Notes under the pieces: generated by a model
Seen by the model: only the letters and a program-made list of their open reading frames with translations
Told to the model about the DNA's origin: nothing
The model's database searches: none
In this document: piece by piece, positions 18,507 through 28,321 of the stretch
How positions within the stretch are numbered: the first letter of the stretch is position 1
Layout: each line of letters opens with the position of its first letter
Origin: Actinomadura sp. CNU-125
Lineage (GTDB): Bacteria; Actinomycetota; Actinomycetes; Streptosporangiales; Streptosporangiaceae
Length of the DNA stretch: 64,000 nucleotides
NCBI RefSeq assembly: GCF_001942465.1
Contig: NZ_MKJY01000144.1
Location: 1-64,000 of the forward strand
Reading direction: 5' to 3'
Made by a program: the position numbers and the translations under genes

Positions 18507-20466
18507 GGCTCCAGGAGATCTTGGACAGAGTGGTTCCAGTAGTTGTTTGACGGGTCCGGGAGATCTTTGACGGTCGCAAAGATCGTGAGTGGGGGCCCTT
18601 GATCGTTCAGTGCCGGTACTTCTTGATGGGCCCGGTGCTCTTACGCGGGTGGACGCTGAGCTCGATGTCGTTGTGCAGGACGCGGAACACGGTGTCGTCG
18701 ATGACGACCGTGACGGTCTTACCGGCGTGTGCCCGCCCGACACGGAGTCGCTGGCCCGCGACCATGGTGATGCCGTCGGCGGGGACCTTTCGGATGGCCT
18801 GCAGCGGTGGCGCCGGCGGTGGAGGCAGCGGCTGCCGGGTCGTGCGAGCACCGTTCAGCTTGGCGGCCTGGTCGGGGACGAGCGGGACGGGCAGCGTCTT
18901 GACCAGCAGGCCGGACGCGATGACATGCATCAGGCGCTGGTCCAGGCGGAGGATGACGCGCTGTCCGGCCAGGTTCACCTCGAGTTTGATGCGATGCCCG
19001 GCAAGCTGGACATCGCCGTCCCGGCCGACGGTGCGGTCGACCTCGATGGCGGTCGCCGTCGGCAGCGGGCCACGTGGCGCCGCCGAGGCTGCGGGTTCGG
19101 AACCTGCGGGCCGACCTCCGCGGAGCCGGAGCTGGGCCAGGTCTTGCGGGGACAGCCGGGACGCACGGGTGCGGATGAGTTCGCCGCCGAGCAGCACGTG
19201 GATGCTGCGCAGATCGGCCCAGATGGTGACGGGATGACCGCCGAGCGCGGCGTTGAACTTGATCTGCTGGTTGCCGGGCAGGCACAGCCGTCCGCTGGGT
19301 GTGATGACCATGTCGAACTCGACGGCCTCATGCGCCCGATCAGGCTCTTGAGGCTGCGGTACCGGTGACCGGGCTGACTGATCCGATCGGGTGGCGGGGA
19401 TGCCGAGCGGCGGGTCGATGGCCTTCGGCGCGGGTTCACTTGCGGGTGTCGGCCTGAACACCGACACCGGCGTGGCCATGTTGAGCGACTGATGCGGCCG
19501 ACCGTGGTTATAGGCGTGCACCCAGGCCTCGATGCCGGCCTGCGCCGTGGCCATCGACTCGAACGCCCCGGCACCGTCGAGCAGCTCGCGGCGCAGCGAG
19601 CCGTGCCAGCGTTCGATCTTCCCGGTCGTCGTCGGTGAGCGCGGCTTGGTCAGCCGCGCGGTGATGCCGTTCTCCCGGCAGATCCGCTCGAACATCACCT
19701 CGGCCGGGAAGGGCTTGGTGAACCGCCCCGTGAACTGCTTGCCGTTGTCGGTCAGCACCTCCGATGGGACCCCGTAGCGTCCCATCGCCTCGGTGAACGC
19801 CTGGCAGACCGCCCGCCCCGACGGCTCGGCCACAACCTGGGCGACCACCACGAACCGGGAATGGTCGTCGATCCCGGTGACCAGCTTGCACTCGCGTCCA
19901 CCGGCCAAGAAGATCCCGCCCATGATGTCGAGCTGCCACAGCTGCATGGGAGCGTCCCGCTGCCAGCGCCGGTAGCTGCGACGATGCGTCTGCTGCTGGG
20001 GCTGGACAAGACCGTTACGCGTCAACACCCGATACACCGTCGTGCGCCCCGGGGCCGGATCCACGCCCCGCAGGCCGAGCTCATGCGCGATCCGTCGTGG
20101 CCCCCACCGCGGATAGGCCCGCCGCAACTCGCAGATCAACGCCTCGACCTCGGCGGGGAGCCGGGCCGGCGAGTTCTTCGGGCGGCGGGATTGCTCCACC
20201 AGCCCGTCCATGCCTTCGGCCTCGAACCGCCGCAGCCAGTTGTGCACCGACTGACGGGACGCCCCGAACTGCCGGGCGACCTGCGCGACCGGGACCCCGT
20301 CCAGGACCTCCAACACCGCCCGATACCTATGCTCGACCCGCCACGCCCGCTCGTCGAACCCCTCGTCTCCATCAGCCACCTGAAGATCATCGAGCATCCG
20401 ATGTCAACCATGTGCCGGAACCGTCAAAGATCACCAGGAGTCACTACGTCCAAGATGTCCTGGACC
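18507..20466 (-). mobile_element. IS481-family insertion sequence
   Basis: Imperfect inverted repeats of about 50 bases bound the element: 18507 onward reads TCCAGGAGATCTTGGACAG and the complement of the right end reads TCCAGGACATCTTGGACGT; both continue through TTTGACGG. One transposase gene fills the interior. I see no clear target duplication. Confidence 0.8.
18607..20397 (-). CDS. IS481-family transposase with long C-terminal extension
   Basis: A 596-residue protein. Residues 1-70 carry a helix-turn-helix (VAQVARQFGASRQSVHNWL). The rve core follows with catalytic residues in QLDIMGGIF, LTDNGKQFTGRF and KIERWHGSLRREL, then HGRPHQSLN. Beyond residue 330 lies an unusual tail of about 265 residues made of three similar units (about 50 residues each), each with a pattern of L-A-G, then G-x-x-V-T-I and H-V-L; this recalls the beta-barrel found after Mu-type transposases. 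It is probably active, as no break is seen. Confidence 0.93.
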   Translation of the reverse strand: MLDDLQVADGDEGFDERAWRVEHRYRAVLEVLDGVPVAQVARQFGASRQSVHNWLRRFEAEGMDGLVEQSRRPKNSPARLPAEVEALICELRRAYPRWGPRRIAHELGLRGVDPAPGRTTVYRVLTRNGLVQPQQQTHRRSYRRWQRDAPMQLWQLDIMGGIFLAGGRECKLVTGIDDHSRFVVVAQVVAEPSGRAVCQAFTEAMGRYGVPSEVLTDNGKQFTGRFTKPFPAEVMFERICRENGITARLTKPRSPTTTGKIERWHGSLRRELLDGAGAFESMATAQAGIEAWVHAYNHGRPHQSLNMATPVSVFRPTPASEPAPKAIDPPLGIPATRSDQSARSPVPQPQEPDRAHEAVEFDMVITPSGRLCLPGNQQIKFNAALGGHPVTIWADLRSIHVLLGGELIRTRASRLSPQDLAQLRLRGGRPAGSEPAASAAPRGPLPTATAIEVDRTVGRDGDVQLAGHRIKLEVNLAGQRVILRLDQRLMHVIASGLLVKTLPVPLVPDQAAKLNGARTTRQPLPPPPAPPLQAIRKVPADGITMVAGQRLRVGRAHAGKTVTVVIDDTVFRVLHNDIELSVHPRKSTGPIKKYRH

Positions 20467-20786
20467 AATACACCAGCGGGGCATTCTCACGGCCGCCAAC
20501 GGGGAGAGCTGAGTGGCCATTGACACGGGGCGCGGCCGTTCACCGAGCCGGCCGGGCTGGAGTTGTTGCTCGTTTACCTGTACCTGGCTCTGAACTGAGG
20601 CTCGTACACCGACAACGATGCCTCCGACGAGGGCACCGGTGGAGAAAAACGCCTGAAACGACGCTGTGAACAGCACGGACGCGGCCGCCGGCGCGTGCGG
20701 GGCCGCCTAACGAACTACGTCTGCGAACAAATCGGAACGGCGCCATAGCCGACGCCCTACGCTGCAGGAATCTGCAGCTCGACTTG
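20467..20786. other. possible transporter remnant
   Basis: About 320 bases. On the minus strand 20600-20676 reads VLFTASFQAFFSTGALVGG, a glycine/alanine-rich helix like the C-terminal part of MFS efflux pumps, with no intact gene around it. Nothing else is recognised here. Confidence 0.3.
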
Positions 20787-22532
20787 TCATCGATGAGTCA
20801 CCAGCGCGAGTACGCCCGGGGCAAGCTCAATCTCAAAAGCCTCTCCTTCATCCCGTTGAAGTTTGTGTGGGGTGAGGCCCGCAGACTCGGCACGCGATCT
20901 AACCTCGGCGGGCAGGCGGCTTCGGATCTGAATGCGAGCGACTGGTGTATCAACTATCCTCTTGGAACTCCCCACGGCGACAAAGAGGCCACGATATCGC
21001 ACCCAGCCAGCCCCGATATCGATTGGGAAAAAATCAAGAATTTGCTCCAGGACGAACCTGGTCCGCTTTAGATCCGTAGTTTGAATGTCAATGCCAGTCA
21101 CTTCTGGGGAGAAATGGCCCGAGGTCGTTTCCGTGTGTCGCGACGACGGAGTGGTTCCTTCGCCCGGTGATGCCGGCTTGTCTCTCTCGCCCCGGGGCTC
21201 GGCGTGGATGAAGTAAAGAGTTTGGCCATCTTTGGTTCGTAGCCGAAGGCGTTGCATGGGTCGTGCCTCAGAACGAAGCTCCGCGATATCCTCCACCCGG
21301 GCCTCGTGCCCGTTAGGCAGCGTGATTTTATTTCCGGGATTGAGTTGGGAAAAAATATCGGTAAGTTTGTTTTTGGTCGGGATCTGATGTTCAAGGGGGA
21401 GTGTCAACTGGCTACTTGGATGCATCGGGCGGATGAGCTCCGAAGCCAAGCGACGCAGCAACGACGAGTCTTGAACCTCTTGGCCTGCCGCACCAAGCCA
21501 ATCACCACCCAGGGCTGCCCCAAGCAAACCACCGGTCATGGACGCGATGGTGTCGGTGTCTGCACCCTTAAGAGTTGCTGCTGTTCGCAGGCCTCGTTGG
21601 GGATCTGCTGCACTCCAGGCTGCTAGGAAGACCGCTAGTACGGCACTAACGGTCCCGGAGCCGTTGAACTTCGTAGTGGTGCCTCCGACGGCATCGGCGA
21701 AGGATTTTGGCGTGCCGACCGCGCCGAGTCTCAGGGTTTGTGAAGCCTGCTCAAGCATCACAGTAGTTTCTTCAACTGCCTTGGTCCATGCTTTCCGGTA
21801 GCTCCCCGCATGATGCTGATCAGCTAGCTGTAGCCAACGCCTGTCCAGTACAGACTCGTCCAGGACCGACCACGCATTGACGCCCGAAACCAGTTCTTCA
21901 ATCAACCAGCCGTATCGGATCGGTTGTGCTGGTCGCATGCTCACCCAAAGGGCGTAGGCGTAGGCCATCGCTCCTACGAGCGCACGAGGGTGGCCATGAG
22001 TGAGCACTGCGTCCCGCGTAATGTCGCCCGCCAGTGCTGCGAAGTCGGTGTCCGCATGGTGAACCAGTACATGCGGAGCGATGCGCATGGCAACGCCGTT
22101 TGCTCCCGCCGCGAAGTACTTCGCCGTGTCGTCTTGAGTACCCTTCCACGGATACTTCCGGCGTGTCCAAGCGCGGCACGAACGTTTTACCGAGGCGCCT
22201 GCTCCACGCTCATACTGCAGGAAGAAGGGCAGTTCGATGTCTGTTAGTCGCTCAACCCAACGGCCATCTGCAGCGAGTCGAGCGCGCGCAGTGGCGATCA
22301 CTAGTTGAGTATCGTCACTGTACTCACCCGCTCCGATCTCCTCGAAAAGCGGGTGGAAACGGCTGCCGGCTCTGCGGGTCCAGGAGAAGAACACCCCGGT
22401 TCGCTCGCCATCCGCGGTGGGCGCTGCGCTCAAGACCCGGTCGCGACGCTCGTGGGGCCAGCCGAGGGCATCCCCCACCGCACCAGCAACGAGCACGGCC
22501 TGTGCTCGCGTGGTGACTTCATCCTTGGTCAT
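20787..22532 (-). CDS. ADP-ribosylglycohydrolase (ARH/DraG fold) with extra C-terminal domain
   Basis: A 581-residue protein from ATG 22532 (GTG 22544 is possible). The ARH fold is shown by GDALGW (20-25), YSDDTQL (71-77) and GADTDTIASMTGGLLGA (323-339), the acidic residues that bind the two magnesium ions needed to release ADP-ribose. Beyond about residue 445 is a separate domain (TGIDIQTTDLKRTRFVLEQI, WVRYRGLFVAV, EIELAPGVLALV) with the strand/helix order of a VOC/glyoxalase-like fold. It starts within about 15 bases of the stop of a DarT-like toxin gene, so it probably reverses that modification as the antitoxin. The enzyme assignment is firm, the pairing is inference. Confidence 0.85.
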   Translation of the reverse strand: MTKDEVTTRAQAVLVAGAVGDALGWPHERRDRVLSAAPTADGERTGVFFSWTRRAGSRFHPLFEEIGAGEYSDDTQLVIATARARLAADGRWVERLTDIELPFFLQYERGAGASVKRSCRAWTRRKYPWKGTQDDTAKYFAAGANGVAMRIAPHVLVHHADTDFAALAGDITRDAVLTHGHPRALVGAMAYAYALWVSMRPAQPIRYGWLIEELVSGVNAWSVLDESVLDRRWLQLADQHHAGSYRKAWTKAVEETTVMLEQASQTLRLGAVGTPKSFADAVGGTTTKFNGSGTVSAVLAVFLAAWSAADPQRGLRTAATLKGADTDTIASMTGGLLGAALGGDWLGAAGQEVQDSSLLRRLASELIRPMHPSSQLTLPLEHQIPTKNKLTDIFSQLNPGNKITLPNGHEARVEDIAELRSEARPMQRLRLRTKDGQTLYFIHAEPRGERDKPASPGEGTTPSSRHTETTSGHFSPEVTGIDIQTTDLKRTRFVLEQILDFFPIDIGAGWVRYRGLFVAVGSSKRIVDTPVARIQIRSRLPAEVRSRAESAGLTPHKLQRDEGEAFEIELAPGVLALVTHR

Positions 22533-22545
22533 CCTGTCCACAACA

Positions 22546-23238
22546 TCACTCTGCCAGAGAGATAGCAGCCTGCTCAGGCGGTCGCCGCCCACGCCGGACA
22601 GAACCGCTCAGCTGGTACTTGTCGAACAGGGTCGGGGCCACAATGAGCGGGGGGAGGAGGTGATCTTGATAGTTGTGTGTAGCCCGGGCAACCTCCCGCT
22701 CGGCTTGAGCATTATTTCGTACGATGATGCTGCGGACACTGGAGAGGGAGACAGGCGAGGCAAGGAGTACTTCTGCCTGGTCGTCCGTTGGCCACCATGG
22801 CGGATGGCCCGGTTGTCTATGAAAAACCTGCTGACCACGTACCGTCGGAGCAAACATGGCATTATAGCCGTTCCAGCCTGGGCGGATGACGGCACCGTTC
22901 GCGCGTGCGGCGTTGCAAGGGCTGAACTTGGTTTGGTCGTGCCATAGCGGCCACGGATCGATGGTCATGATGACCCAGTCCAGGAAGTTGGGATCTTCCT
23001 TGCGGACCTTGTCGAGATACCACGCGTTCGGATATTCGATGGTGCAGCAAATGCGGTCGGGATGCCCGTCTCTGCGCTGGGTGTCGGTGGGACGAAAGCC
23101 CTCTACCTCCCGCTCAAGCTGGGTCACGCTACGGATCTCGCCTGCGCCGATGATATGCGAGAGGTTGGAGGACTTGGTGAAGTGGCACAGTCTAGTGATG
23201 CCACGCTGACGAACGTCCCCCTCGATTGGGTTGCTCAT
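22546..23238 (-). CDS. darT: DarT-like ADP-ribosyltransferase
   Basis: A 230-residue protein starting at ATG 23238, whose first bases overlap the helicase stop (ATGA). It matches the DarT family (ssDNA thymidine ADP-ribosyltransferase) by ITRLCHFTKSSNLSHII, where His19 contacts NAD, by the long NAD-site loop, and by DQAEVLL with the catalytic glutamate at residue 156, followed by SSVRSIIV. DarT enzymes block replication by marking DNA bases and serve as anti-phage toxins. The downstream gene is an ARH-type hydrolase instead of the usual DarG macrodomain protein, and an SF1 helicase lies upstream. The DNA target of this member is not known from sequence. Confidence 0.8.
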   Translation of the reverse strand: MSNPIEGDVRQRGITRLCHFTKSSNLSHIIGAGEIRSVTQLEREVEGFRPTDTQRRDGHPDRICCTIEYPNAWYLDKVRKEDPNFLDWVIMTIDPWPLWHDQTKFSPCNAARANGAVIRPGWNGYNAMFAPTVRGQQVFHRQPGHPPWWPTDDQAEVLLASPVSLSSVRSIIVRNNAQAEREVARATHNYQDHLLPPLIVAPTLFDKYQLSGSVRRGRRPPEQAAISLAE

Positions 23239-24620
23239 GTTCCTACCCTCTCGTACAGGTCTGACGTTTCTGGGGGCATGAGAGGGGTGAGCTTGCTTGA
23301 GTGCATCAGGACCAGGTTCGTTCTGGCTCTCGTCGCCGCTACGTAGAGCAGGCGGGCCTCTCGGGCCATGGCCTCTTCCATGCCGTGTCCATCGACCTCG
23401 GACGGAAGCGGCAGTTGATCGGTATCGCACCAGGGAAGTACCACAGCATCGAATTCCAAGCCCTTTGCCGCATGGTAGGTACCATAGAAAACGCCCGGAC
23501 CGGTTGGCCACCTCGTCATTTCCTTGTGTAGGCGAGTTGCCGGCTGTCCCAGCAGGTCGCTGAGTTGTTTCTCCTCGTCGCGTGTGCGCAAGAGCACCGC
23601 TACTCGATGGCTTGACCTGAGTTCGCGAGCCCACTTAGCGGCGGAGCGCAGCTGGGCAGCCGGAGAGTCGTGTACCCAGACGGTTGGCTTGGGCCCATCA
23701 GCGCGGGGTGCCTTGGGCACGACCAAGTCCACGTCATCGCGAAAGTGCGGCATCTCCGACATGGCGACGGCGAGTCGGGCGATCTGCTGGGTATTGCGAT
23801 AGTTCTGTTGAAATTCCACCGGGCGAGAGACCCTCAGGCCTAGGCTCTTCCAAGACATGCGGCTGCCGTACATTTGCTGGGCATAGTCGCCGAAGAAGGT
23901 CAACGACCCATTCGGTGGCACCGCAGCCGCCAATGCACGGATCATCTCCGGTGTAAAATCCTGCCCCTCGTCAACGACGATATGTCGATACAAACGCGGG
24001 CTGGTGTCGTGGGTAAGTTCCTGCCGCACGGCCGAGGCCAGATCGTCCCAGTCGTATCGAAACCCTTGTGCCCGACGCCGTCTATGGTAGGCCTCGCGAA
24101 CCTCGAAGACCAGAGCCTTGTCCGCCTGTGACAAGGGGCGGATACGACCGACCCGTGGTTCCCTGTTGTAAGCGCCGAGGTCGTTTACCCCATGGCCTGA
24201 AATCCAGTGAAGCTCGTCTTCGAAGAACCGCAAGCTTTGTCCCATCAGTGGCCGATCGGGGTGTCGGTTCCTAACTTCACTTAGAGCCGCTGGCAGGAAA
24301 GAGGTGGCCTCGCATATTTGCCGCCCTCGCAGTTGCTTCCTGGACGCAAGGTACCCTCGAGCGAAGGTGTGAACATTCTCAACAGTCAGTGCTGGCGCCC
24401 GTGCGCCGGTCCTAAGATAGGTGACAAGCGCACGGTTGAAGGTGACCAGCAGCGTTCTGCCCTTGCTCTGCGGTGCCTCGGAGGCCAGGTAGACGGCTCG
24501 ATGGATCGCCATGGTGGTCTTGCCGCTGCCGGCTGTTCCCAGAACCACGAGGTGCCCGTGGTCCCTCATGTAGACGACTTCGCGCTGCAGCCCGACAGCT
24601 TCAGGAAGTTCATGACCCAC
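23235..24620 (-). CDS. UvrD/Rep-like SF1 helicase of a DarT operon
   Basis: A 461-residue protein with ATG at 24620. Walker A is LGTAGSGKTTMAIHRA near residue 28, motif II is VVDEGQDFTPEM, motif III SLTFFGDYAQQMYG, motif IV QQNYRNTQQIARLA, motif V TYHAAKGLEFDAVVLP and motif VI LLYVAATRARTNLVL. It is shorter than UvrD and lacks most of the 1B/2B subdomains. It could act as an ATP-driven sensor or strand-exposing partner, supplying single-stranded DNA to the DarT-like enzyme next in the operon. The four-base overlap with darT points to coupled translation. Confidence 0.88.
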   Translation of the reverse strand: MGHELPEAVGLQREVVYMRDHGHLVVLGTAGSGKTTMAIHRAVYLASEAPQSKGRTLLVTFNRALVTYLRTGARAPALTVENVHTFARGYLASRKQLRGRQICEATSFLPAALSEVRNRHPDRPLMGQSLRFFEDELHWISGHGVNDLGAYNREPRVGRIRPLSQADKALVFEVREAYHRRRRAQGFRYDWDDLASAVRQELTHDTSPRLYRHIVVDEGQDFTPEMIRALAAAVPPNGSLTFFGDYAQQMYGSRMSWKSLGLRVSRPVEFQQNYRNTQQIARLAVAMSEMPHFRDDVDLVVPKAPRADGPKPTVWVHDSPAAQLRSAAKWARELRSSHRVAVLLRTRDEEKQLSDLLGQPATRLHKEMTRWPTGPGVFYGTYHAAKGLEFDAVVLPWCDTDQLPLPSEVDGHGMEEAMAREARLLYVAATRARTNLVLMHSSKLTPLMPPETSDLYERVGT

Positions 24621-24811
24621 GGTCGTTGATTCTGTCAGAGTTGCGCAGGATCCGTTGGGTTTTGGGGTTATCTGCGGCGGTCTGTCGCTTGACAGCTACT
24701 GATCTGGAGCTCGTGCATGCTGGTTCAGCTGCTTCGATAACCGGCCGTGTGAGGCGCCGAGCCAGGGCGGTTCCGGCGGGGACGGTGGGTCACGACCTCA
24801 CCCTGCGCGCC

Positions 24812-25881
24812 AAAGTCAAGGGGCGCCGGGTCGTCGGGGCGGCCACCAAGCAGCGAATCCGTGCCCCTCTGCGGTCCGCGCTGAACCGGGCGATCCGCGA
24901 ACAGCTCATCGAGGTCAACGTCGCCTCCCTCGTCGAACTGCCGTCGGGGAAGGCGCCCAAGGCGCTGGTGTGGACCGACGAACGCATCACCCAGTGGACA
25001 GACGACCTCGCCGCCCACACCGAGAAGATGGACGCCCGGCGTAAACGCCAGGCCCGCCTCGAACCCCACAAACGGATCGGCGAACGCATCAACCGGCTCG
25101 ACGCCTACATCGGCGCCCCACGCCCGTCCCGCGTCATGGTCTGGACACCCGCCCTCACCCGACGCTTCCTGGAACGGGCCCGGCGGCACCGGCTGTACGC
25201 CCAGTACCACCTCATCGCGTTCCGCGGGTTGCGGCGCGGTGAATCGTGCGGGCTGCGCTGGGCCGACCTCGACCTGGACACCGGGACGGCGACGATCCGG
25301 TGGCAGATCACCCAGATCGGCGACGACACCTTCGAAGGCAAACCCAAAACCGAAGCCGGCGAGCCACCATCACCCTGGACTCCACCACCATCAAAGTCCT
25401 GCGCTCCCACAAGGCCCAGCAGAACACCGAACGCCTCGCCGCCGGCGACGCCTGGGGCGAGACCGGCTACGTCTTCACCACCCCGGACGGTCGGCCGCTG
25501 CGGCCCAACGAGGTCACCGAACAGTTCGAGCAACTGTCCATGGAGACCGGGCTACCGCCGATCCGGCTGCACGACCTACGGCACGGCGCCGCCACCTTCC
25601 TGCTCGCAGCCGGACACGACATGAAAGTCGTCCAGGAAACCCTCAGGTTGTCCTCCCTGGCGATCGCCTCCGACATCTACACCAGCGTCCTGCCCCAGCT
25701 CGCGCGCCAGTCCGCCGAAGACGCCGCCGCCATCGTTCTGACCGCCGACACCGGCCGCCCCCGCCAACGCGGAGCGGCCATCACCGGCCTTCCGGACCGG
25801 CAGAAACGAGCAACCAGCCCGGCCCGCCGGACCGGCACGCCACCGGGGAACCCGAGCCGACCGGCCCTGTCTCCGCAGTGA
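24812..25881 (+). pseudogene. decayed tyrosine integrase, N-terminus missing and frameshifted
   Basis: Homology starts without a start codon at about 24812 (TKQRIRAPLRSALNRAIREQ), so the arm-binding part is lost. The catalytic domain is recognisable: LRRGESCGLRWADLD, KPKTEAG, then a one-base frame loss near 25360, RATITLDSTTIKVLRS, HDLRHGAATFLLAAGHD and the tyrosine segment SDIYTSVLP. The usual LGH box reads LRLSS, so one active-site histidine is replaced as well. It is of the same broad type as the integrase at 7.1-8.5 kb and marks a second old element boundary. Confidence 0.8.
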
Positions 25882-26020
25882 ACGACGACAAGGGATGCAC
25901 GATGCCGGGGCTCGCCAGGAAGCACGCCGCAACCGGCACCGATCCCGGTCACCAACCCAAACCTGCCGTGCGTGCCTGCCGAGGACCGCGACACAGCCGA
26001 GAAAGAAGGAGCGGGAACGA

Positions 26021-26251
26021 ATGGACATCAAGACCACATCCCTCGATGGGGCCCGGCGACAGTCGCTGACCGACCTGATCGAGCTGGAAGGCGATGAACA
26101 GCTCACCCTCGAAGAACACCGGTTGAAGGCCGAACTGCTCGCCGCCGTCGCGCTCGACCAGGACGACCCGGCGACGGTCATGGCGGTCGCGCACATCGCC
26201 CGTCTGCACGCCGCGCTCGCCAGCCCACTGGCAATGCCCGTTCCCTCATAG
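26021..26251 (+). CDS. small unknown protein
   Basis: A 76-residue protein with ATG at 26021 behind AGAAGGAG, a good ribosome-binding site. It is helical and acidic (LTDLIELEGDEQLTLEEHRLKAELLAAVA). It follows the integrase remnant by about 140 bases on the same strand and may be part of the same former element. No family recognised. Confidence 0.5.
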   Translation: MDIKTTSLDGARRQSLTDLIELEGDEQLTLEEHRLKAELLAAVALDQDDPATVMAVAHIARLHAALASPLAMPVPS

Positions 26252-27411
26252 CGCGGACGCTGGCTGACACACGCCTCACGCCGCGCCGGTCGCGTCGGGG
26301 CGCCACCACGGCCACCGTGGTGGCGCCGCCATTCGCGGGTTCCGCACGGCGTTCGCCCAGCGGCCCGAGGCTTGACCCCGGTGCCCGGGCACCCCATGAT
26401 CGGCACCTGTCGCCGCGATGCCTTCGGCAACCGGGACCCGACGCGACACCGTCGAGTGTGGCGACCGGCGCCGGCCCAGGCCCGAACAAGGGAGCAGATG
26501 GAAGGTCGCCATCAGGTGCTCGACATCGAAAGCACCCTGATTGGCGGCTCGCCGGGCGAACGAGCACGGCCGCGCCAGCATGGATCTCTTTCGCAACCAC
26601 CCATTGACACCGGCCGAGCACATGGCCGCGACCGCCTACGGCGGTCGCGGCCGCCGCCATGGAATTCCTTGGCGCCGCCTGCGAGTACGACCTCCGCCAC
26701 GACCGCGGCACTGAGACACTCCAGCTACTGGACATCGGACGTGACGGAATGCGGCGATGCGCGACGGCGAACAGCAGACGACCACGGCACAGGCCACCGC
26801 GCAGACCAACCGGCTCGGCTGGGCCGACCTTTCCCAGGACCTGCGGGAGGCGTTCACCGACGCGATGAGCGCCGCCGTCACCGGCGAGCACCGCCAGAAC
26901 GGCGGGTTTTCCCCCGGATTGGCCGGTCAGCCGTTTCCCGGCCACCACCAGCCACGGAAACCCGCCCGGCCGCAGATGGAGCAGACCCCACACGTTCGGG
27001 CGGACCCGCGCCCGCGCTCAAGCGACCTTGGACAGGAGGTCGCCGTCGACCGCGCGGCCAAGGTCCGGCCGATCGTGGAGTCTGAGGGCGGGGCACCGAA
27101 CACCGCGGCCTGCTGCGCCCAGAGCCGCTCGACGTCGGACAAGTTCGCCGCCCCCAAGCACGACCGTCCTGGCCGGTTACTGGTGAGTGTGAGGTCGTCC
27201 AGCCGACGAGCTGCAGAGCGCAGACAGCCGACCAGAACGCCGAGGGCGTCTCCCCACTGCAGGGGGCCGGGGCGGCTGGCATCGCGACATCTGAACCGGC
27301 ACGACCCCAGCCGACCTGGGCCCGTTAGTATGATTCAACAACGGCCTGACGGTGTGATGACCATCAGGCGAATATCCGCGACGCTAGATCTGCGCAAAGG
27401 AACCGGCCTCG
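26252..27411. other. decayed sequence, no intact gene
   Basis: About 1.16 kb. From ATG 26580 a protein-like stretch appears in pieces across frames: MDLFRNHPLTPAEHMAATAY, then EFLGAACEYDLRHDRGTETL, then GWADLSQDLREAFTDAMSAA near 26815. These could be one small gene of about 110 residues with two base losses, otherwise nothing is recognised. TATGAT near 27329 and AAGGAA before 27412 could serve the glycosyltransferase gene. Confidence 0.4.
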
Positions 27412-28289
27412 GTGAGCAGCACTCCCCCACGCCCCACCATCGGCGCGGTCGTGTTGACCATGAACGACCGCCCGGCCGAGTTTGCCCTGGCCATGGCCTC
27501 ACTACTGGGTCAGCAGGACGTCGACCTGGACGTGGTGGTGGTCGGCAACGGCTGCGCACCGGTGCAGGTACCACCGGGGGCGCGCACTGTCGAGCTGCCC
27601 GACAACGTCGGTATCCCCGAAGGCCGTAACGTCGGCGCCGCCGAGGCCAGGGGTGAGCTGCTGTTCTTTTTCGACAACGACGCCTACCTCCCCGACCCGC
27701 GTGTCTTGGCGCGGCTCGCAGGTGAGCTCAGCGACGCCCCTGCCCGCGCCTACGTCCAGCCCCGCATCGCTGACCCCGACACCGGCGTCACCCTGCGGCG
27801 GTGGGTGCCGCGGCTACGCGCCTCCGACTCCACCCGACCCGGTCCTGTCACCGTGATGGCCGAGGGAGTCGTGATGGTCCGCCGCGCCGCATTCGAGGCT
27901 GTGGGCGGCTGGCCAGGGCATTTCTTCCTCTTCCACGAGGGCGTCGACCTTGCGTGGCGGCTTTACGATCGCGGCTACACCGGCTACTACGCCCCCGGCA
28001 TCATCGTGCACCACCCGTCCACCGACCCGGCCCGGCATGTCACCTTCTACCGCCTCACGCCCGCAACCGCGTCTGGCTCGCCTACCGCAATCTCCCGGCC
28101 CCGCTGATCCCCGCCAACCTCACCGCCTGGGCGCTGTTGACGCTGTGGCGCTTCCGAGGCCCTGCCGCGCTTCGCTCCTCTCTCATCGGTCTCGCCGAAG
28201 GATTGCGCGGAGGCCACGGCACCCGCGAACCAATGAGTTGGACCACCGTTGCCCGACTCACCAGGGCTGGCCGGCCCCCCATCCTCTGA
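27412..28289 (+). pseudogene. family 2 glycosyltransferase, frameshifted near the end
   Basis: GTG at 27412 follows AAGGAA. The GT-A fold is clear: TIGAVVLTMNDRPAEFALAM, LPDNVGIPEGRNVGAAEA, the metal-binding FFDNDAYLPDP, then FLFHEGVDLAWRLYDRGY, the acceptor-side ED-like motif, and YAPGIIVHHPS. The frame is lost near 28060, where FYRLT should continue as RNRVWLAYRNLPAPL in the next frame, ending at 28289; one missing base explains this. It resembles rhamnosyl- or galactofuranosyl-type enzymes; substrate unknown. It stands alone just left of an ISAs1 element. Confidence 0.75.
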
Positions 28290-28321
28290 CACGCCGACGT
28301 CTGGGGCGGGGTATCAGGGAT

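Noticed and set aside
20787-23238. A standard DarTG pair
   Set aside because: No macrodomain motif is present in the partner; GDALG, YSDDTQ and GADTDT are ARH signatures.
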